DNA from: Panagrolaimus kolymaensis
Taxonomy: Eukaryota > Nematoda > Chromadorea > Rhabditida > Panagrolaimidae
DNA length: 64,000 nucleotides
NCBI GenBank assembly: GCA_028622995.1
Contig: JAJQJQ010000032.1
Span: 1,054,001 to 1,118,000 of the forward strand
Direction: 5' to 3'
A program made the position numbers and the translations under genes. Numbering within the stretch: the stretch's first letter is position 1; the number at the start of each line of letters is the position of its first letter. The notes under the pieces are model-generated. The model had not been told where the DNA came from and searched no databases. It saw nothing but the letters and a program-made list of their open reading frames with translations. Of this stretch, positions 1-12,292 are shown piece after piece.

Positions 1-1207
1 ATAAATATTATTTTATTTACTTCTCGTTGTAAAAATTTTAACAATTCAACTTATTTCAATGGAAGCTTTTTTTAAAGAGTCTCTAATACGTGTATGAATT
101 TACTTGATGAATAATTTTTTATAAGTAAATTCATTTATTTCAAAATGTAAAAACAAATAGTTTTCATTTTTTGATAATTGATTTTGTTCATCAAAGCTCC
201 AAAAAACAACTATGATTTGAGAAGGAAGCAGCCAAAGATAAAAAAAAGTGCAAAAAACAAAACTTTGAAAACATGTACAATGAGAAAAAAAGAAGAACCT
301 GGAAATTTTATGCAACAAGTTGGTGATACAAAAATGCACCATTTTTATGCACTTTTTTTAGTCCACATCCACGCTTGGCACCTGATTTATCCCATCATCT
401 AATTACACTTTGTAATGTTTGTTAAACACTAGTCATTATTTTTTCTTTCCTTTTCTTTAACCACCATTTTTTATTACAATTACCGTACACTTTAAATTTT
501 TACATAACTTTCTTTGAATTTAGATATTTCACGAGACATGTGTTTATAAAATTTCTTGATGATTCGCGTGGGTTATTTGAAAAGGCTACAACCATTTGAT
601 ATATTTTTTAGTGACTAGTGTTTCGCTGACTAGCATTTTTAGCTTACCGTAGTTCCTTTAAACATAGTCTTATAACTTCCTTTGTAGCATTCATTTTTTA
701 TTATTGACAGGTGTTTTTCTTTTTTGACGTAAATTTCTCAATCCAGTCGCGTGGGTTTTTTAAACAGGACTACAGCCAAAATTTTTTTTGTACAAACCTA
801 TTAAATTTTTAACTTCGATTTACTTTTTTACATATTTCACGACCAACTAATGTGTTCCTTCCCTAGCGAGAAAAAAATTTTCATAAATTTGTAGCTTAAA
901 AAACTTTTTTGTTATGTCTTCTCGTAACCAGGTGGTTATTTAAATTACACACCAGTATTTTGTTACCAAACTTCCTTATTTAGTATTTAAATTGGTAGAT
1001 AGGTTACAAGAAAGAACCAATTTAAAATTACATACTTGCCTTTTTTTCTTTCAAAACCGTTACTACCGCCTTATTAAAAAAACATATATAAATATGTACT
1101 CACTGCCAAGAAAATTTTATTACTGTCAGTAAAAAACGAGATCTTTGAAAAAAATATTCATTTTTCTTTATTGGCCCTTTTTCGTTAGTCGTCTAACAAC
1201 CTAAAAA
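1..1207. other. Intergenic, AT-rich, no gene seen
   Basis: The short open frames on both strands here are low-complexity and lack splice-linked partners or a recognisable motif. Immediately before the next gene, 1081-1130 contains TATA-like runs. I see nothing else to annotate. Confidence 0.5.
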
Positions 1208-2221
1208 ATGGGAGCTATTAATATTATTGTTCTCTGCCAAAATTGTTGTGCTGTTATCTTTGAATTAACTGCTTTAATTATCTTTTGTCAAATAGTTTTA
1301 CCAATCTCAAAATTAAACAAAGTTATAACTTTCAATTTATCAATAAAATTTTATATGTGGAGTACCATATTCCTTTGTGCCACTTCTATTCCAACTCATC
1401 TTTATTATATAATTTTATGGAGCGATACTGAAGTGTATCTTTACAATGCTTACATAATTTGGTATACTGGAGTAATACAAATTTTTGCAATGACTGCCAT
1501 TCCATTTACGGTGTTATTTCTTTGCATCGAACGATGTTGTATCATCTCGATTCCTGGATTTTTAGAAAATCGTCGAGAACGTTATGTTACTATTATTTCT
1601 ATAATTACCATTGGTGGAGCATGTCTTTTGGCTTTATTCCTCGATAATCTCCCAGGATATCCTAAAACTGCAAAAACATCATGCAGGAATTTATCCTGTA
1701 TCATTGGAAAAACTACCATCTCTGTTTATTTGTATATTCGATATGCCTGTGCATTTGCAAATGTCATCATTGGTGTCGCATGTGTCCTTTTAGTTCGAAA
1801 AAAGCTTAAAGGTTCATCAACTGAAACCACGGTTAATAAAGTTATTTTTACAACCTTATTAAATACGTTTATATTTGATATATGCCCAAATACGATAGAC
1901 GGAATTTTTTTATTGGTAAGTGTTTTTTGTTTTTTGTTTAATAAACTTTAATTTAATTTTATTTAACTTTGTCCCGTTTTGTTACTCATGAATGAAACTA
2001 ATCAAATCAAATTATTATAGGGTTTTCAAATAAATATTGTTAGTATGTTGGGTGCATATCGAATATTTCTAACAGCTATGGAAGCAGCCATATGCGCAAT
2101 AAATTATCATAAATTGTTAATAAAAAAGCGAGAAAGTGGAAGTCGAACAACCGTATCCGTGAAACCTGTAAGCAGTGTGGCTACAATTTCAAAAGTTCCT
2201 ATTACTATTTCTCATAAATAA
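1208..2221 (+). CDS. Nematode 7TM chemoreceptor-like GPCR, 2 exons
   Basis: Exons 1208-1915 and 2021-2221 join in phase 0 (intron GTAAGT...TTATAG) to give about 302 aa. The protein has seven hydrophobic stretches. A CIERCC motif at the end of TM3, followed by a basic loop (ENRRER), sits where rhodopsin-type receptors have DRY, as in nematode serpentine receptors. A basic loop KKLKG precedes TM6, and the C-tail is short and Ser/Thr-rich. Role inferred: plasma-membrane chemosensory receptor in sensory neurons. I cannot place the subfamily securely. Without the splice the frame would run on for only 11 more codons after TM6, losing TM7, which supports the intron. Confidence 0.8.
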
Positions 2222-2364
2222 AAGTAGATTAATTTGATGTTTATTTAACTTTAACTTTTGCATACATAGGTTTTCCTGTGATTTGTTTTTGGGTTAGAGT
2301 TTTAGAGAAAAAAAACGTTTTTTTTATTATGTATATTTTTTGTTTAAATAAAAATATATTTAAT

Positions 2365-2942
2365 TTAATGAATGAGTGCTCGAGCTTGAGCAGTTACGCA
2401 AAGGGTATCTCCATTGGGTGCAGTAATAACTTGTTGAAATTGATATGGGGCATCATTTTGAAGAAGATCAATAATTGCTTGATATTTAGTAAAATCCATA
2501 ACCATTGTAAGAATTTGATTTCCTTTTGGAATAGGGCATGGAATGCCATTGGTACATGCATCGAGATTGCTCCTGGAAAAATATTTTTGATAAAACTCAA
2601 AATGAAATAATTATATTAAACTTACAAAAGTCCTAAAGTTGGTACAGTATGCCAATCGCATCCACTCCATCCACCCCAACTCCAAAGATTTGTGGTGAGC
2701 TTCATATTATTATAAACAGCCCCATTATTTGTAAGATTTACATGAGCATATAATGGTTTTCCAAGATGAACTGGATATTCATTAGTACCGGATGCATCGG
2801 TGAAAGTTATACCAAGAATATTTATTTTTGATGTACATGATGGAAACCAATTTAATTTGGTATCGGTTCCATTTGGAAATTTATCACAGCAGGATCCCAA
2901 AGCAAAAAATGCAACAAAAAATAAAACACTTGTTCGAAGCAT
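2365..2942 (-). CDS. Secreted ML-domain (MD-2/NPC2-like) lipid-binding protein
   Basis: Exon 1 is 2942-2626 and exon 2 is 2572-2365 (intron GTAAGT...TTCCAG, phase 2), giving about 174 aa. Residues 1-18 form a signal peptide ending near GSCC. The mature part has the ML pattern: an early Cys pair, a GKPLYAHVNLTNNG strand, CDWHTVPTLG, then CTNGIPCPIPKG, the conserved C-x(n)-CPI-x-G segment of the family, and a late Cys in DTLCVTAQAR. ML proteins are small beta-sandwiches that bind sterols, lipids or lipid-like ligands outside the cell or in lysosomes. Nematode genomes carry several paralogs. The ligand cannot be told from sequence. The gene is convergent with the receptor upstream. Confidence 0.8.
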
Positions 2943-4044
2943 AATTTTATTTTTTGATTTTGATCAATTAGGAAGGAAAAATTAATTTGATGGATGTTGA
3001 GCTCCTGAATATGGTTATAGTTTATTTATATATGCAACGTTGTCGCCTTCTCAAGAAGAACCAAGCATGTTTACTGATAATAAAAAAACATGGCTTGAAA
3101 CACGCCTATTACGCTGCTTCTTATTACCTGCTTTTTGCTTCCGTTTTATCACAGAGAAGAAAAATTCCACTAACATCCTTTTTGAAAAAGTCTTTAATTC
3201 TGTCTTGTGCTAATCAGGACAGGGCGAACTTGGTCGTAAAAAATGCATCAAGGACAACATAGTCTCCTTTTTTTAATCAACTAATTTTTCTTATTATCAT
3301 CAAAGTTGAAATCAAAGCGTACAAAAATTAAAGAAGCAAAGTATGAAAACGAAAATGTTGCTTTTTTCCTTTCTTTTCTTGCTGCTTACATGCTCGTATT
3401 GTAGTGCACAGAAAAATTAAAAATGTCAAAGTATCATGGAACATAGTATAAATGATTTTTTCATTACTTTCTAACATTGACTTTTGAATGCTGTAGAAGA
3501 ACCAACAAAAAGTCATCATTTGGACTTTATCCTTACATTGTTTATGTTTTTTGAAATGAAATGGTGGCTACCGTTATTTTTTAGTGCCAGTAAAAAAACT
3601 GTGTACTTTAAAATTATAGCTTTCAATTCCAATGATGTTAGAATTTTTAACCATTAGCTACAATCCATCATGGAAAAGAGATACCCAATAAATGTAACAA
3701 AACAAATCAGCAGATTTTTTTTCTTTCGAAATCAAAAAAATTTGAAAAAAATATTTTACAATAATTTATCTTTTCAAAAATAATTTGATAAGTTCTGGAA
3801 TAGTGTTTTTTGGTTTTAGAAAAATCCTTTAAAAATAATGATCAAACTTATTTCTTTATTTCATTTTTTTGTTTGATACCTTTGTGTTTTGAATTTCGCT
3901 TGTTTCATAGCACAACTTTTGTACACATAATTTTTTTTAAAAATCAAGGAAGAAAGAAGCAAACAAAGTTTATCTATAAAAATAATGCAAAACTAAATTG
4001 TCTAAAATGGAATAACTTTGGAAAAATTTAAAATACAATATTTT
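2943..4044. other. Intergenic, no gene seen
   Basis: Short ORFs at 2987-3262 (+), 3328-3519 (-) and 3810-4031 (+) are low-complexity, without flanking splice partners or motifs. The region separates two minus-strand genes. Confidence 0.45.
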
Positions 4045-5534
4045 TTAACTTCGTTCTTCTTCTTTCATCCAATGTTGAATTAAAGCTTCTCCATTGGAAA
4101 CATCATTCCAACGAGTCCAATATTTTGATTTTTCATTTGATGCAATCACTTCGGGATTTGATAATTCAACAAATTTAAATGGAACTTTTCCTTCTCTAAA
4201 AGTTGTATTTCCAAAACTACAGTAAAATACTTAGGCAAAGTTTTACTCAATTAATTTAAAACAAACAGCTTTTTCCACAGCTTTTCCTAAACCTTTTCTT
4301 CGATGTTCGGGTAAAACATATTGATGATTTAAAGCTCCACGAGGATCGACCAATTCCCAAGCCACAGCATCTCCAGTTTCTTTTAGGCGAATAATGGAAC
4401 ATGGCATTTTTAAAATTTGATTTCTGAAAACTTTTTTTCTAGCGATTTTTCGTAAAGTTTTGCTTACTCAATGATTGCGCGTTCAGATTGATTTGAAAAT
4501 TTCCAAGTATCAATAATAATATCTAAATCTTTTTCGGGATTAGCTTTATCAAAATAATATCCGTCAGGCGAAGGAATTATTTTATTCTTGCATTCTTCAA
4601 TAATAATATCTTTTTGTTTTTGGGTCATAAAATATAAATGACACGGATTTGAAATAAGTTTGTGAGTTGGATAATGAATGTCAAACCATTTTACATACTG
4701 AAAGCCACCAAAATTTTTGGCTTTAATTAAATTTTATTTTATTACTCAAACTTCCTTTAAAAAAATTAAAAAGAATAAATTTTAAGTTCCGTATTTTTTT
4801 TTTATTGCAAATTTAATTATTGTGTGTATTTAAGTTTTTTTAAAAGGACAAATAAAATTTAAAAAATGATTGACTACAAACTGTGAGCATAGGAACTTTA
4901 AAAGAACTTTGCGCGAAAGATCTCAACAAGCAAATTAAAATTTTACTTTTTACACGGAAAAAAGAAAACCTACGACATCCGCAAGTTTACCATAAACACA
5001 TCTGGCAAGATTGTATTTTCTAAAACTATCGGTGATGGAACGAATTTCATCGAAAATTTTTAATAAATCATCTTCTTTGAATGTTTCTTCCTTGTCTACA
5101 TTATAACAAAAAATAAGCCTTGGTCGATAGCTAAAAATATGAGGAATAAAAATTTTTTTTTGAATATAGCAACATCCTAAGCAAGTTTTTGATAGCCATC
5201 GAAACAAGAAAGGGTCAAAGGTCGAGAAAATAAAATGATTTTTTCCTTTTATTTTCCACGTTTTGCGGATATCAAACACCGAAGCAGAAAACACAATTTA
5301 AAAACTCTATTAAAAAAAGACTCACGGTGGATTTTTATATTTTCGATATAAAATAACTAATAAGCCTCCATTATTATTTTTATAAACAAAATATCGATTA
5401 TCATTATCAGGAATTCGGTGGGTTAGCGTTGATAAAATATCATAATGAAGATTTAAAAAATCTGGAAAGCTTTCAGTTTCAGCCAACAGCTGTTTTAATT
5501 CTTCAGTTGTTTTGTATTCCCATAACATAACCAT
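4045..5534 (-). CDS. GLYAT-like N-acyltransferase (GNAT fold), 5 exons
   Basis: Exons 5534-5326, 5130-4956, 4697-4468, 4423-4247 and 4216-4045 join with consistent phases to about 320 aa, near the ~290-300 aa of the glycine N-acyltransferase-like family. The fourth exon holds the core motif: an IIRLKETGDAVAWEL strand, then DPRGALNHQYVLPEHRRKGLG, the R/Q-x-x-G-x-G/A acyl-CoA binding loop. Family role: transfer of an acyl group from acyl-CoA to glycine or another amine. The substrate is unknown here. The ATG lies directly after TTTATTGACAG, which reads as a 3' splice site, so the mRNA is either trans-spliced there or has an upstream exon I did not find. One weak donor is GTGTAA at 4955. Confidence 0.75.
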
Positions 5535-5805
5535 CTGTCAATAAAAAAATTGTTTTTACAAAAATTAATCGAAAAAACAAAAACAAAGATGGTAAGCAAT
5601 GGTTGTCGTATTTTTTTTCTTTCAACCACTGCTCGCACAAATGATGTAAACAAAAACAGCAGAGAGGATCATTGAAAGAAAAAATCAATAACCATTTTTA
5701 AAAAAAGCTCGACTAAAAAAAAGAAGACATAAATGGAAAAAACCTAGAAATATAATATCCAAATAAAGTCCAATAAAATATTTTTTATTTTTTATTCATA
5801 AAAAT

Positions 5806-6337
5806 TTAACAATAAATACCAGCAAATAAAATTTCTTTGGGAAACTTTTCATCTTCGTTAATGTAACTTGAGTTTGAGCCACTGGAGCTTTGTCGTCTAC
5901 TTCGAGATTCATTATTAACAGCGGGTGCTTCATTTATTTCTTCCTCGACAACTTCTTTACTTTTATCTATTTCATCCATTAAAACTATGAAATACAAAAA
6001 TGGATGGTCAACGATAAATTTTTCTGGTGGCATACCTGACCTTAGCATAGCACTTGATAATGATGCCGCACTTGCTTCTGTACCATTTTCATCAACCTAT
6101 GAAAGCAATAGTGAAAAAAAGAGTTATGAACAAGTTAGTGAAAAATTCCATACATTTATAGTTGCTTTATGTATAGCTTGATCAATAAAATGATTCTTTT
6201 CAAACATTCTTGATAAATCGGCGTTATTAGCAAAAATATATCGAATCCCGAAATGGCTCAAATTTTCTTTCAAATCAAATTGTGCAGAAATTTCAAATAC
6301 TGGAATGGTGACATCGATTTTGGAATCAAAAAAGTGA
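5806..6337 (-). pseudogene. Serpin, C-terminal third only, with C-terminal insertion
   Basis: Exons 6337-6154 and 6096-5806 join in phase 0. Seen: a TIPVFEIS strand, the inhibitory hinge DENGTEASAAS, a reactive-centre loop, and FIVDHPFLYFIV, the serpin signature. A canonical serpin would finish within ~15 residues. Here about 45 acidic/Ser-rich residues (DKSKEVVEEE ... SSSGSNSS) lie between the signature and the final strand EILFAGIYC. Upstream of 6337 a good acceptor (TTTTTTTAG) exists, but no minus-strand exon for the first ~250 residues of a serpin is visible before 7.7 kb; another, plus-strand frame occupies that DNA. The hinge keeps the small residues of an inhibitor. I read this as a 5'-truncated gene or pseudogene; a distant or misassembled 5' half remains possible. 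Confidence 0.7.
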
Positions 6338-6383
6338 CTAAAAAAATTTGCAAATTTAAACATTTATTTTTTTCTTCTTCTAG

Positions 6384-6732
6384 ATTGCTCTATTTTTTGT
6401 TCAAAGCTTACTCTTTGGTAAATTTAATAAACATTGTTCAAGAATTATCTGAATGCAAAATTAAATTACAAGCTTCAACTAAAAAAGCTATCCATTCTGC
6501 TCCCGCGTCTTCACAAAACATCAATGAAACAATTTCTTCTTCAAGCAATAATAACAGCGGAAATTTAATTGGTAACAAACACATACATTAAAAATTTTTA
6601 TTTAATCCTTTTTTTCTCGTTTTAGAATTTGTTATTCGGCCTGATCGTCTCTTTTTTAATGGTAAATTCCTTTCACCTCTTCGCCGTCGACAACATGTTA
6701 GCTTTTTAATAAGAATGCCATGCAATGAATAA
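6384..6732 (+). CDS. Two-exon fragment, unknown protein
   Basis: Plus-strand frame 6384-6571, preceded by TTCTTCTAG, joins in phase to 6626-6732 (intron GTAACA...GTTTTAG). It gives roughly 97 residues with a Ser/Asn-rich middle (SSSSNNNSG) and an Arg/Pro-containing tail that includes RPDRLFF and PLRRRQH. The general look (polar Ser-rich linker, RPD..., basic tail) is like the C-terminus of the neighbouring 7734-9660 gene (RPDPPPRRH), so it may be a remnant of a paralog. No start exon was found. It overlaps the place where the serpin 5' half should be. Confidence 0.35.
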
Positions 6733-7733
6733 TTTTATAAACTTTAAATTTTAAATAAAACCTTTGCTTTTCTCCATGTCGAATTCTGCTTTATAAAATG
6801 TTTGTTTGCTTCAAAAAAAAATAACGAGGGAGACAATTAAATTAATTTGAAATTTTTTCATTAAAACTTGAATTTACTTTACTTTAGAGTTTGCTATTTT
6901 TTGTCAACGTTTTTTTCTTTACTTTTGTCAAACGTCTTCCTTTAAAATTCTGAAATACAATAATGCATGAGCAACATGGAACTTTTCTGGAGATATAAGA
7001 CAAGACATATCAACGGTGCTAATAATTTGATTTTTATGAACTCAAAAAGATTATAGCCTTTCAAAAAAAATTGTTTCGTTATTTTAAAAATCTTTCTTTA
7101 ATTTCCATCCTTCACTCTTGTTTTGACATTTTGCATTTCCAATGTTTAAAGTCCATGAACAACAACTTTGGAAAATGAGTTTTTACCTTTAACAACGTCA
7201 AAAAAAATGAAACTATTGCTTTTGGCGCTGGATAATTAGTCATCTTTCTCTGTTTTCATTTTTGATTTATTTTGGTTTTCTTAAATTTTTTTTATCCTTA
7301 TGTTTTTTTGCTTTCTATTGACGCTTGTAAATTTTTTTTTCGCGCATGCCATTTCAAAAGTCGACTATGTTGCTTAAGTCGACTATGTTGCTTACGCTAA
7401 AAACCTTTTCTGAAAACATTCTATTTTGCGATCACTTTTTTGTGTAAAACAGAATGTTTTGACGACTGGCAATTTAGCTGCTGAAAGAATCATTTTCTTA
7501 TGTTAGTAAACAACACCCATGTTTGTTGAAAATTGAAAGTGTGTCGTTGTGTTTGGTGCCGCAAAAACATTTGATGTTATTTTCTTTTTTAGATAGTGAT
7601 CGGTGAAATTATTTCGTAATAGAAACATTCACTCTTTTTTTTTGCGCAAAAAATTTCATCTTCATTTATCCTTTCTGCTCCTTTGTTAGATTTTTCTAAA
7701 ATATATTTTTTTCTGATTTATTAAAGTTTTAAG
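6733..7733. other. Intergenic, no gene seen
   Basis: AT-rich and rich in T runs. Apart from an 18-bp exact tandem duplication at 7358-7393, nothing is recognised. Confidence 0.45.
7358..7393. repeat. 18-bp exact tandem duplication
   Basis: The unit AAGTCGACTATGTTGCTT occurs twice head to tail at 7358-7375 and 7376-7393, with no mismatch. It is non-coding. Confidence 0.9.
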
Positions 7734-9660
7734 ATGGCTTTTATAATTAATGAAACAATTGTGCGTCCAATATTTAGAAAAGCTGCTTTGATTGGTCATT
7801 TTTATGATATTCGAAATGAAAAATTGATTCTTGAAAAATATCTTTTCAAATCGTGAGTTTTAGAATTTTTATCCATTTACGTCTTTTTTGTTCGCCAAAA
7901 AAACGTTTTCCCTTTTTTATTTTGGGCAAATCTGCGAAATCACATAATTAGGAACAAAACTTTGATCCTTCAACAACAATTTTTAGTGACATTCCTCCAT
8001 CTGCAATTCATTCACAAACTTTGAATGGATATAAAAGTGAAATCTTTTTTGATGATAACATCCATGACATGTTAGCATTTCTTGGAATCGAATGTGAAGC
8101 AAAACTTTCCATTTTATCAGGAATTATTCAAAATGATGGAATTTTATTATTTTTGAATGAAATCAAAAATAAACAAGGAAAAAATAAAATTTATTTTTTT
8201 CAACAATTTACCACCACTTTGGATAGCATCGATGTTAAAAATGAAATGTTTAAAGATTTATTCAAAAAGATTAATATCGATGCCACTCATGTTGTTACTG
8301 GAGCTACTTGGGGTTGCAATATGATTTCATGCTTGAGTTTCGATAATGATCTTACGTCAGATTTAAAGAATCGAATCAAAGCTGATTTTGAGAGAATTCA
8401 ATCTATTGAAATTCCAATGGAAAAGCTTGTTCGCGAACTTCCAGTTTTTGGATATTTGTCTAAATTAAAATTCAATGTTTATTCCGATGATGGATTATTG
8501 CGAAATGGAATAAACCCAAATACGAATGAAGAATTTGTTGGAATTATTCGAAACTTTTCACAAAGAAAAAGTTATGCTCGAAGAAAGGAAAATCAATTAA
8601 AGTTGCATCTTTTACCATTGACAACATTGAAAGCAAAATTAGGTAAGCATAAAATTTTCAAACTTGGATAGCAAATATTAAAGGAGATAATACTAAGATC
8701 AAAAAATTTTTAGATCACAAAGCTTCGATTACCAAAAACTTTGAAGAATTAGAATTAAAAAATATCAAAAAATGTGAAAAATTCTTTGATCATCTTATTT
8801 TAATTGATTCAAAAATTTGTGAACTTAAACAATCTTTAATTGGTAAATCTGCTCATGGGCTTCCAGAAATTTTAAATCGAGTCAATAATTGTGCTTCAGA
8901 ATTTTCCGTTTATATTGGAAAGATTCAAAAAGCTTTTGCAACCATTCTGATTAAAGTTCGATCAAAGAAAAATTCTATTGAAAAATTACAAAATTTTGTT
9001 AAAGCATTTGAACATGTTTTAAAAGATGCAGCTCAATTTATTTTAACGACCCTCAATGTTGAAGACGCTCATAATAATCCAGACGTTCATGAAGCTTGTG
9101 ATAAACTTTCAGCTCGAATGGCTGTTGAACCAATAAAAGTTTATAAAGAATTTAAGAAAAAAGTGAGTTTACTGTTTTCAAATAACTGGCTTTCAATAAG
9201 AATCATGATTTCTAACTTAATTTAGACTCAAGACAAACACAAACAACAAACACGGGGATGTTCTTTTGTTCATAAAAGTACTAACTCGGGAACTCATTCC
9301 ACTGAAACTTCTTCGTTGGCAAATTTTGATGGTTTAATTCAACAATTATCCGGTCATAGCAAACATGAATTGCAACCAGCTACAGGTTTGCAAACACCCG
9401 CTGTTACAGCCACTAATGTTAAAGCAGGACCATCAACTCCTCGATCAGCATCCATAAATGTCAAACATCGATCACAAAAGATGTTAGGTAATTTTTTTGT
9501 TGTTGTAAAAAGCAAAAACATTGGTTTTTAATAAAATAAACAAATCAATTGCTTTTTAGGATTTGAAAAGCTTGGTCGTAGCTCTTTAACAATTGATAGA
9601 CCTGATCCTCCTCCTCGTCGACATAGCCAAAGCAAACAACAACATTTTAATATTTTATAA
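7734..9660 (+). CDS. SNTX-like MACPF/CDC-type N-terminal domain protein
   Basis: Exons 7734-7852, 7987-8642, 8714-9162, 9226-9487 and 9560-9660 join in phase to 528 aa. The N-terminus (RPIFRKAALIGHFYDIRNEKLI) matches the opening pattern R-P-x(5-6)-LG-x-LYD-x-R of the MACPF/CDC-like domain first described in stonustoxin subunits and found in many non-venom animal proteins. ATHVVTGATWG matches the family's second block (ThvVtgi.yG). Residues ~220-400 are Lys/Glu-rich helices; the last ~120 are low-complexity Ser/Pro/Gln with RPDPPPRR. There is no signal peptide and no SPRY domain, so a cytosolic, non-venom role is more likely; the function is unknown. Assignment is by pattern only. Confidence 0.65.
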
Positions 9661-10501
9661 GTGACTTGCTTCATGATGCATGTAATCCCTTAAAATTGTT
9701 TTCAGATTCTCTTATTACAACTTTTGATTTACTTTTTTAATGCCTACATATGTTTTTAACCCTTAAAACTTTTTCGATGTTGTGCTTTACATTTTCCCAA
9801 TTTTTTATAAATATACAATTTTTTTACTTTTTTCACAGCTTTAGCTTTTTATTCCATTTTTTGGTAAAATTTTAAATCCATCCTTTGGTGGGGGATTTTT
9901 TCCATCATCTCACTCGTTTCCTTTTTTAAGCTATTTTTTTCAATAGAAAGTTTGATCTTTGTTCATGTATGCCTTTGTTACTCTTAATTTTAGTATTTTT
10001 TACATTTTGCACAGATTACAGCCGACTGTAATCATTTTTTCACTCCTCTTATTTTTAAAGATGAAGGAGGTGTATAGTAGACTATTGATCGTTAATAGCG
10101 AGCAAAAATAGTGGACAATTTTATTATGTATTAATAAGATATATAAATACCCTTTTTAACATAACAAAACACATAAATAACTTTTTTTAAACAAGATTTG
10201 ACATTAAAAAACTTTTTTGTTAAAAGATTAATTGAATCAACCCCGAAAAAGAAAGTTATTTGTAGTTTCAATGATTAACAAGGCACTCTGTTTTATTTGT
10301 TTTGTTTCAATACCGTAATAACCTTCAGGGGAAGTTGTTATTTTGCCGCGAAGGTGATGTTGTTAGTGGACTAACTTTAAATTACATAAATATAATTTTC
10401 TGTCCTGCAAAAAAAAATGAAAAATATTGTTTAAAAATTACTTTTTGAACATAAAAATCTCATTCAGGAAGTTCACATTTTTTTCCAACTGACTTTTTTA
10501 A
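9661..10501. other. Intergenic, no gene seen
   Basis: This is the 3' flank of the SNTX-like gene and the upstream region of the second receptor. T-rich; a CCGCGAAGG patch occurs near 10345. No coding or structural signal was recognised. Confidence 0.45.
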
Positions 10502-11657
10502 ATGGCAATGAACAACAGTTCCACGCTTACTAAAGATGATTTTAAAAATTATCATACTCGACTTTTAATCGGTGGCTGTGTTGCGTTATTAACGAATTCA
10601 ATAGCTATTTTTATTGTTATAAAACATTCAACCAAAGCCATGGGTCCATATAAATATTATGTTTTACTTACACTTATTACAGCTTTGGTTATGGATTTAC
10701 ATATGTCAATTATTTATGGCCCATATCCATTGTTAACCATGTCAGCTATTTGTGGAACCGGGTTATTTCGAAACTTTGATACTTTTTGGGGTCATTCAAT
10801 TCAATATGTAAGTGGAAATAAAATAACGCGGGTTTATATATTCCCAGAAAAATTTGAATATTGTTTTGTTAAACCTTTTTAGGACATTATTCATATAACC
10901 ATTAGTTTCTCGGCAATTTCCGTGTTAACCGCCATTATTTATCAATATTATGCACTTTTTAGTAAAATAAATTTTTTCCATTCTATCAAAGGCATCATCG
11001 TCATCTTTTTAATTATGTTATTTAATGGCATTCCATCACTAATCTTCCTTCATTTATCTAATCGTGATTATAATGAATTCTTGAAAGATGTCAATTTTAC
11101 ATCTCCAGATATTTTGGATTTAGTTATTATATTTCCATGCAACGGCGCAGGCAAAAGTATACTGTACAAAATTTATTGATCGTAGTTTTGATTCAAATTT
11201 GTTTTATTTACGCAATATTTTTATTTTTTGCTTATAAAATTAATAAGAAATTAGCATTAATGAAATTTCACATGTCTCTCAACACTTTGAAAATTAGAAA
11301 ACAATTGATATTCGCGTTATTTTTACAAATGTTAGTTCCATTGATATTTATTGTTTTTCCTATGGTTGTTTTGATTCTTGCTTCAATGTTAAAAGCATCC
11401 AATATGAAAGGTAAGGGCTTAGTGAAACATGGTATGGTGAAGCACTAAATCATAGAAAATTAAAAGCTGACTTTGAATCAATTTCAGAGATTTCAAAAAT
11501 ATCCATGCAAATCTTAGCTTCTCATTCAACTGTGAATTCTTTAACAGTATTATTTGCAATTAAACCATATCGAGAAAGCCTTCAAAAATATTTGAGAATG
11601 TTCTTTTGTTTACGACCCCAAATCAAACCTATTAATTCTTGCAACTCTGTTTTTTAA
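10502..11657 (+). CDS. 7TM receptor, Srh/Sri-like, with a frame break
   Basis: Exon 1 (10502-10807) joins 10883 onward (GTAAGT...TTTTTAG). The last exon is 11488-11657 after an intron at 11411-11487 (GTAAGG...TTTCAG). Seven hydrophobic segments are visible. The last exon has a conserved TM7 signature, NSLTVLFAIKPYR: Ser/Asn followed by the PYR motif typical of Srh/Str/Sri receptors. Between 11137 and 11180 the reading frame shifts by one. Upstream frame reads ...DLVIIFPCNG; downstream frame reads QNLLIVVLIQICF. A 29-nt GTATAC...CGTAG segment at about 11157-11185 would restore frame if removed, but that is unusually short for an intron. So this is either a functional gene with a tiny intron or a frameshifted copy. 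Confidence 0.7.
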
Positions 11658-11849
11658 AAAAGCGATTCGATTATTTAACATCCTTCTCTACAATTTTCAT
11701 TGTCCGTGCGTCCGTGTTTCAATGCAAATTTTCTATTTTCTTCTATCAAGCAAAAGGAAGGAAAAAAAGAATAAAAAAGATAAGAAAAGGATTTTGCATT
11801 CTCATTTCATGGAAATGAAATGGTCATGAGTGGCGGTTTTCTTTTGAGG

Positions 11850-12175
11850 AAGCATTAAGGACCTAATAGCTGGGGAGGGATCCATGGAGCTAATATCAGA
11901 GCAAGGATCGATAGAGATAATAGCTGGGAAAAGATCCATGGAGCTAATATTAAGGGAAGGATCCGTTAGCTGAAGAAAAAAAAGATAGAATACAGAGAAA
12001 GAAATAATATCAGGGGAAAGATCTAATGACCAAAATCAAGGGAAGGATCCATTGAGCTAATAGTTGGACAAAGATATATGAAGCTATTATCTCGAGAAGG
12101 ATCCAATAAATAAATATCAGCGGAAGGATCCAAGGACAAAAATAAAGTGAAGGATGCGTTAGCTTTAAAAAACAT
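11850..12175. repeat. Degenerate ~30-bp minisatellite (GGATCC core)
   Basis: A motif close to GAAGGATCCATGGAGCTAAT, with alternating tails (ATCAGG / AGCTGG), recurs about ten times with period near 30 bp: 11866, 11895, 11931, 11957, 12017, 12045, 12073, 12097, 12126, 12149. It is less AT-rich than its surroundings. It ends ~120 bp before a Helitron-type terminus and could be internal to that element. Confidence 0.8.
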
Positions 12176-12292
12176 GATAACATCCGGAGACGGCATGGGA
12201 TCGAGATAGGGCACAAGATCAAAATTGTAGATAGTATTCAGAAAAGGGATATGATACAGTAATAAGAGCTATGCTAATTCATTTTTAATTTC

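Noticed and set aside
12010..12222. Minus-strand ORFs of ~65-70 codons
   Set aside because: They arise from the repetitive minisatellite and show its periodicity, not coding constraint.
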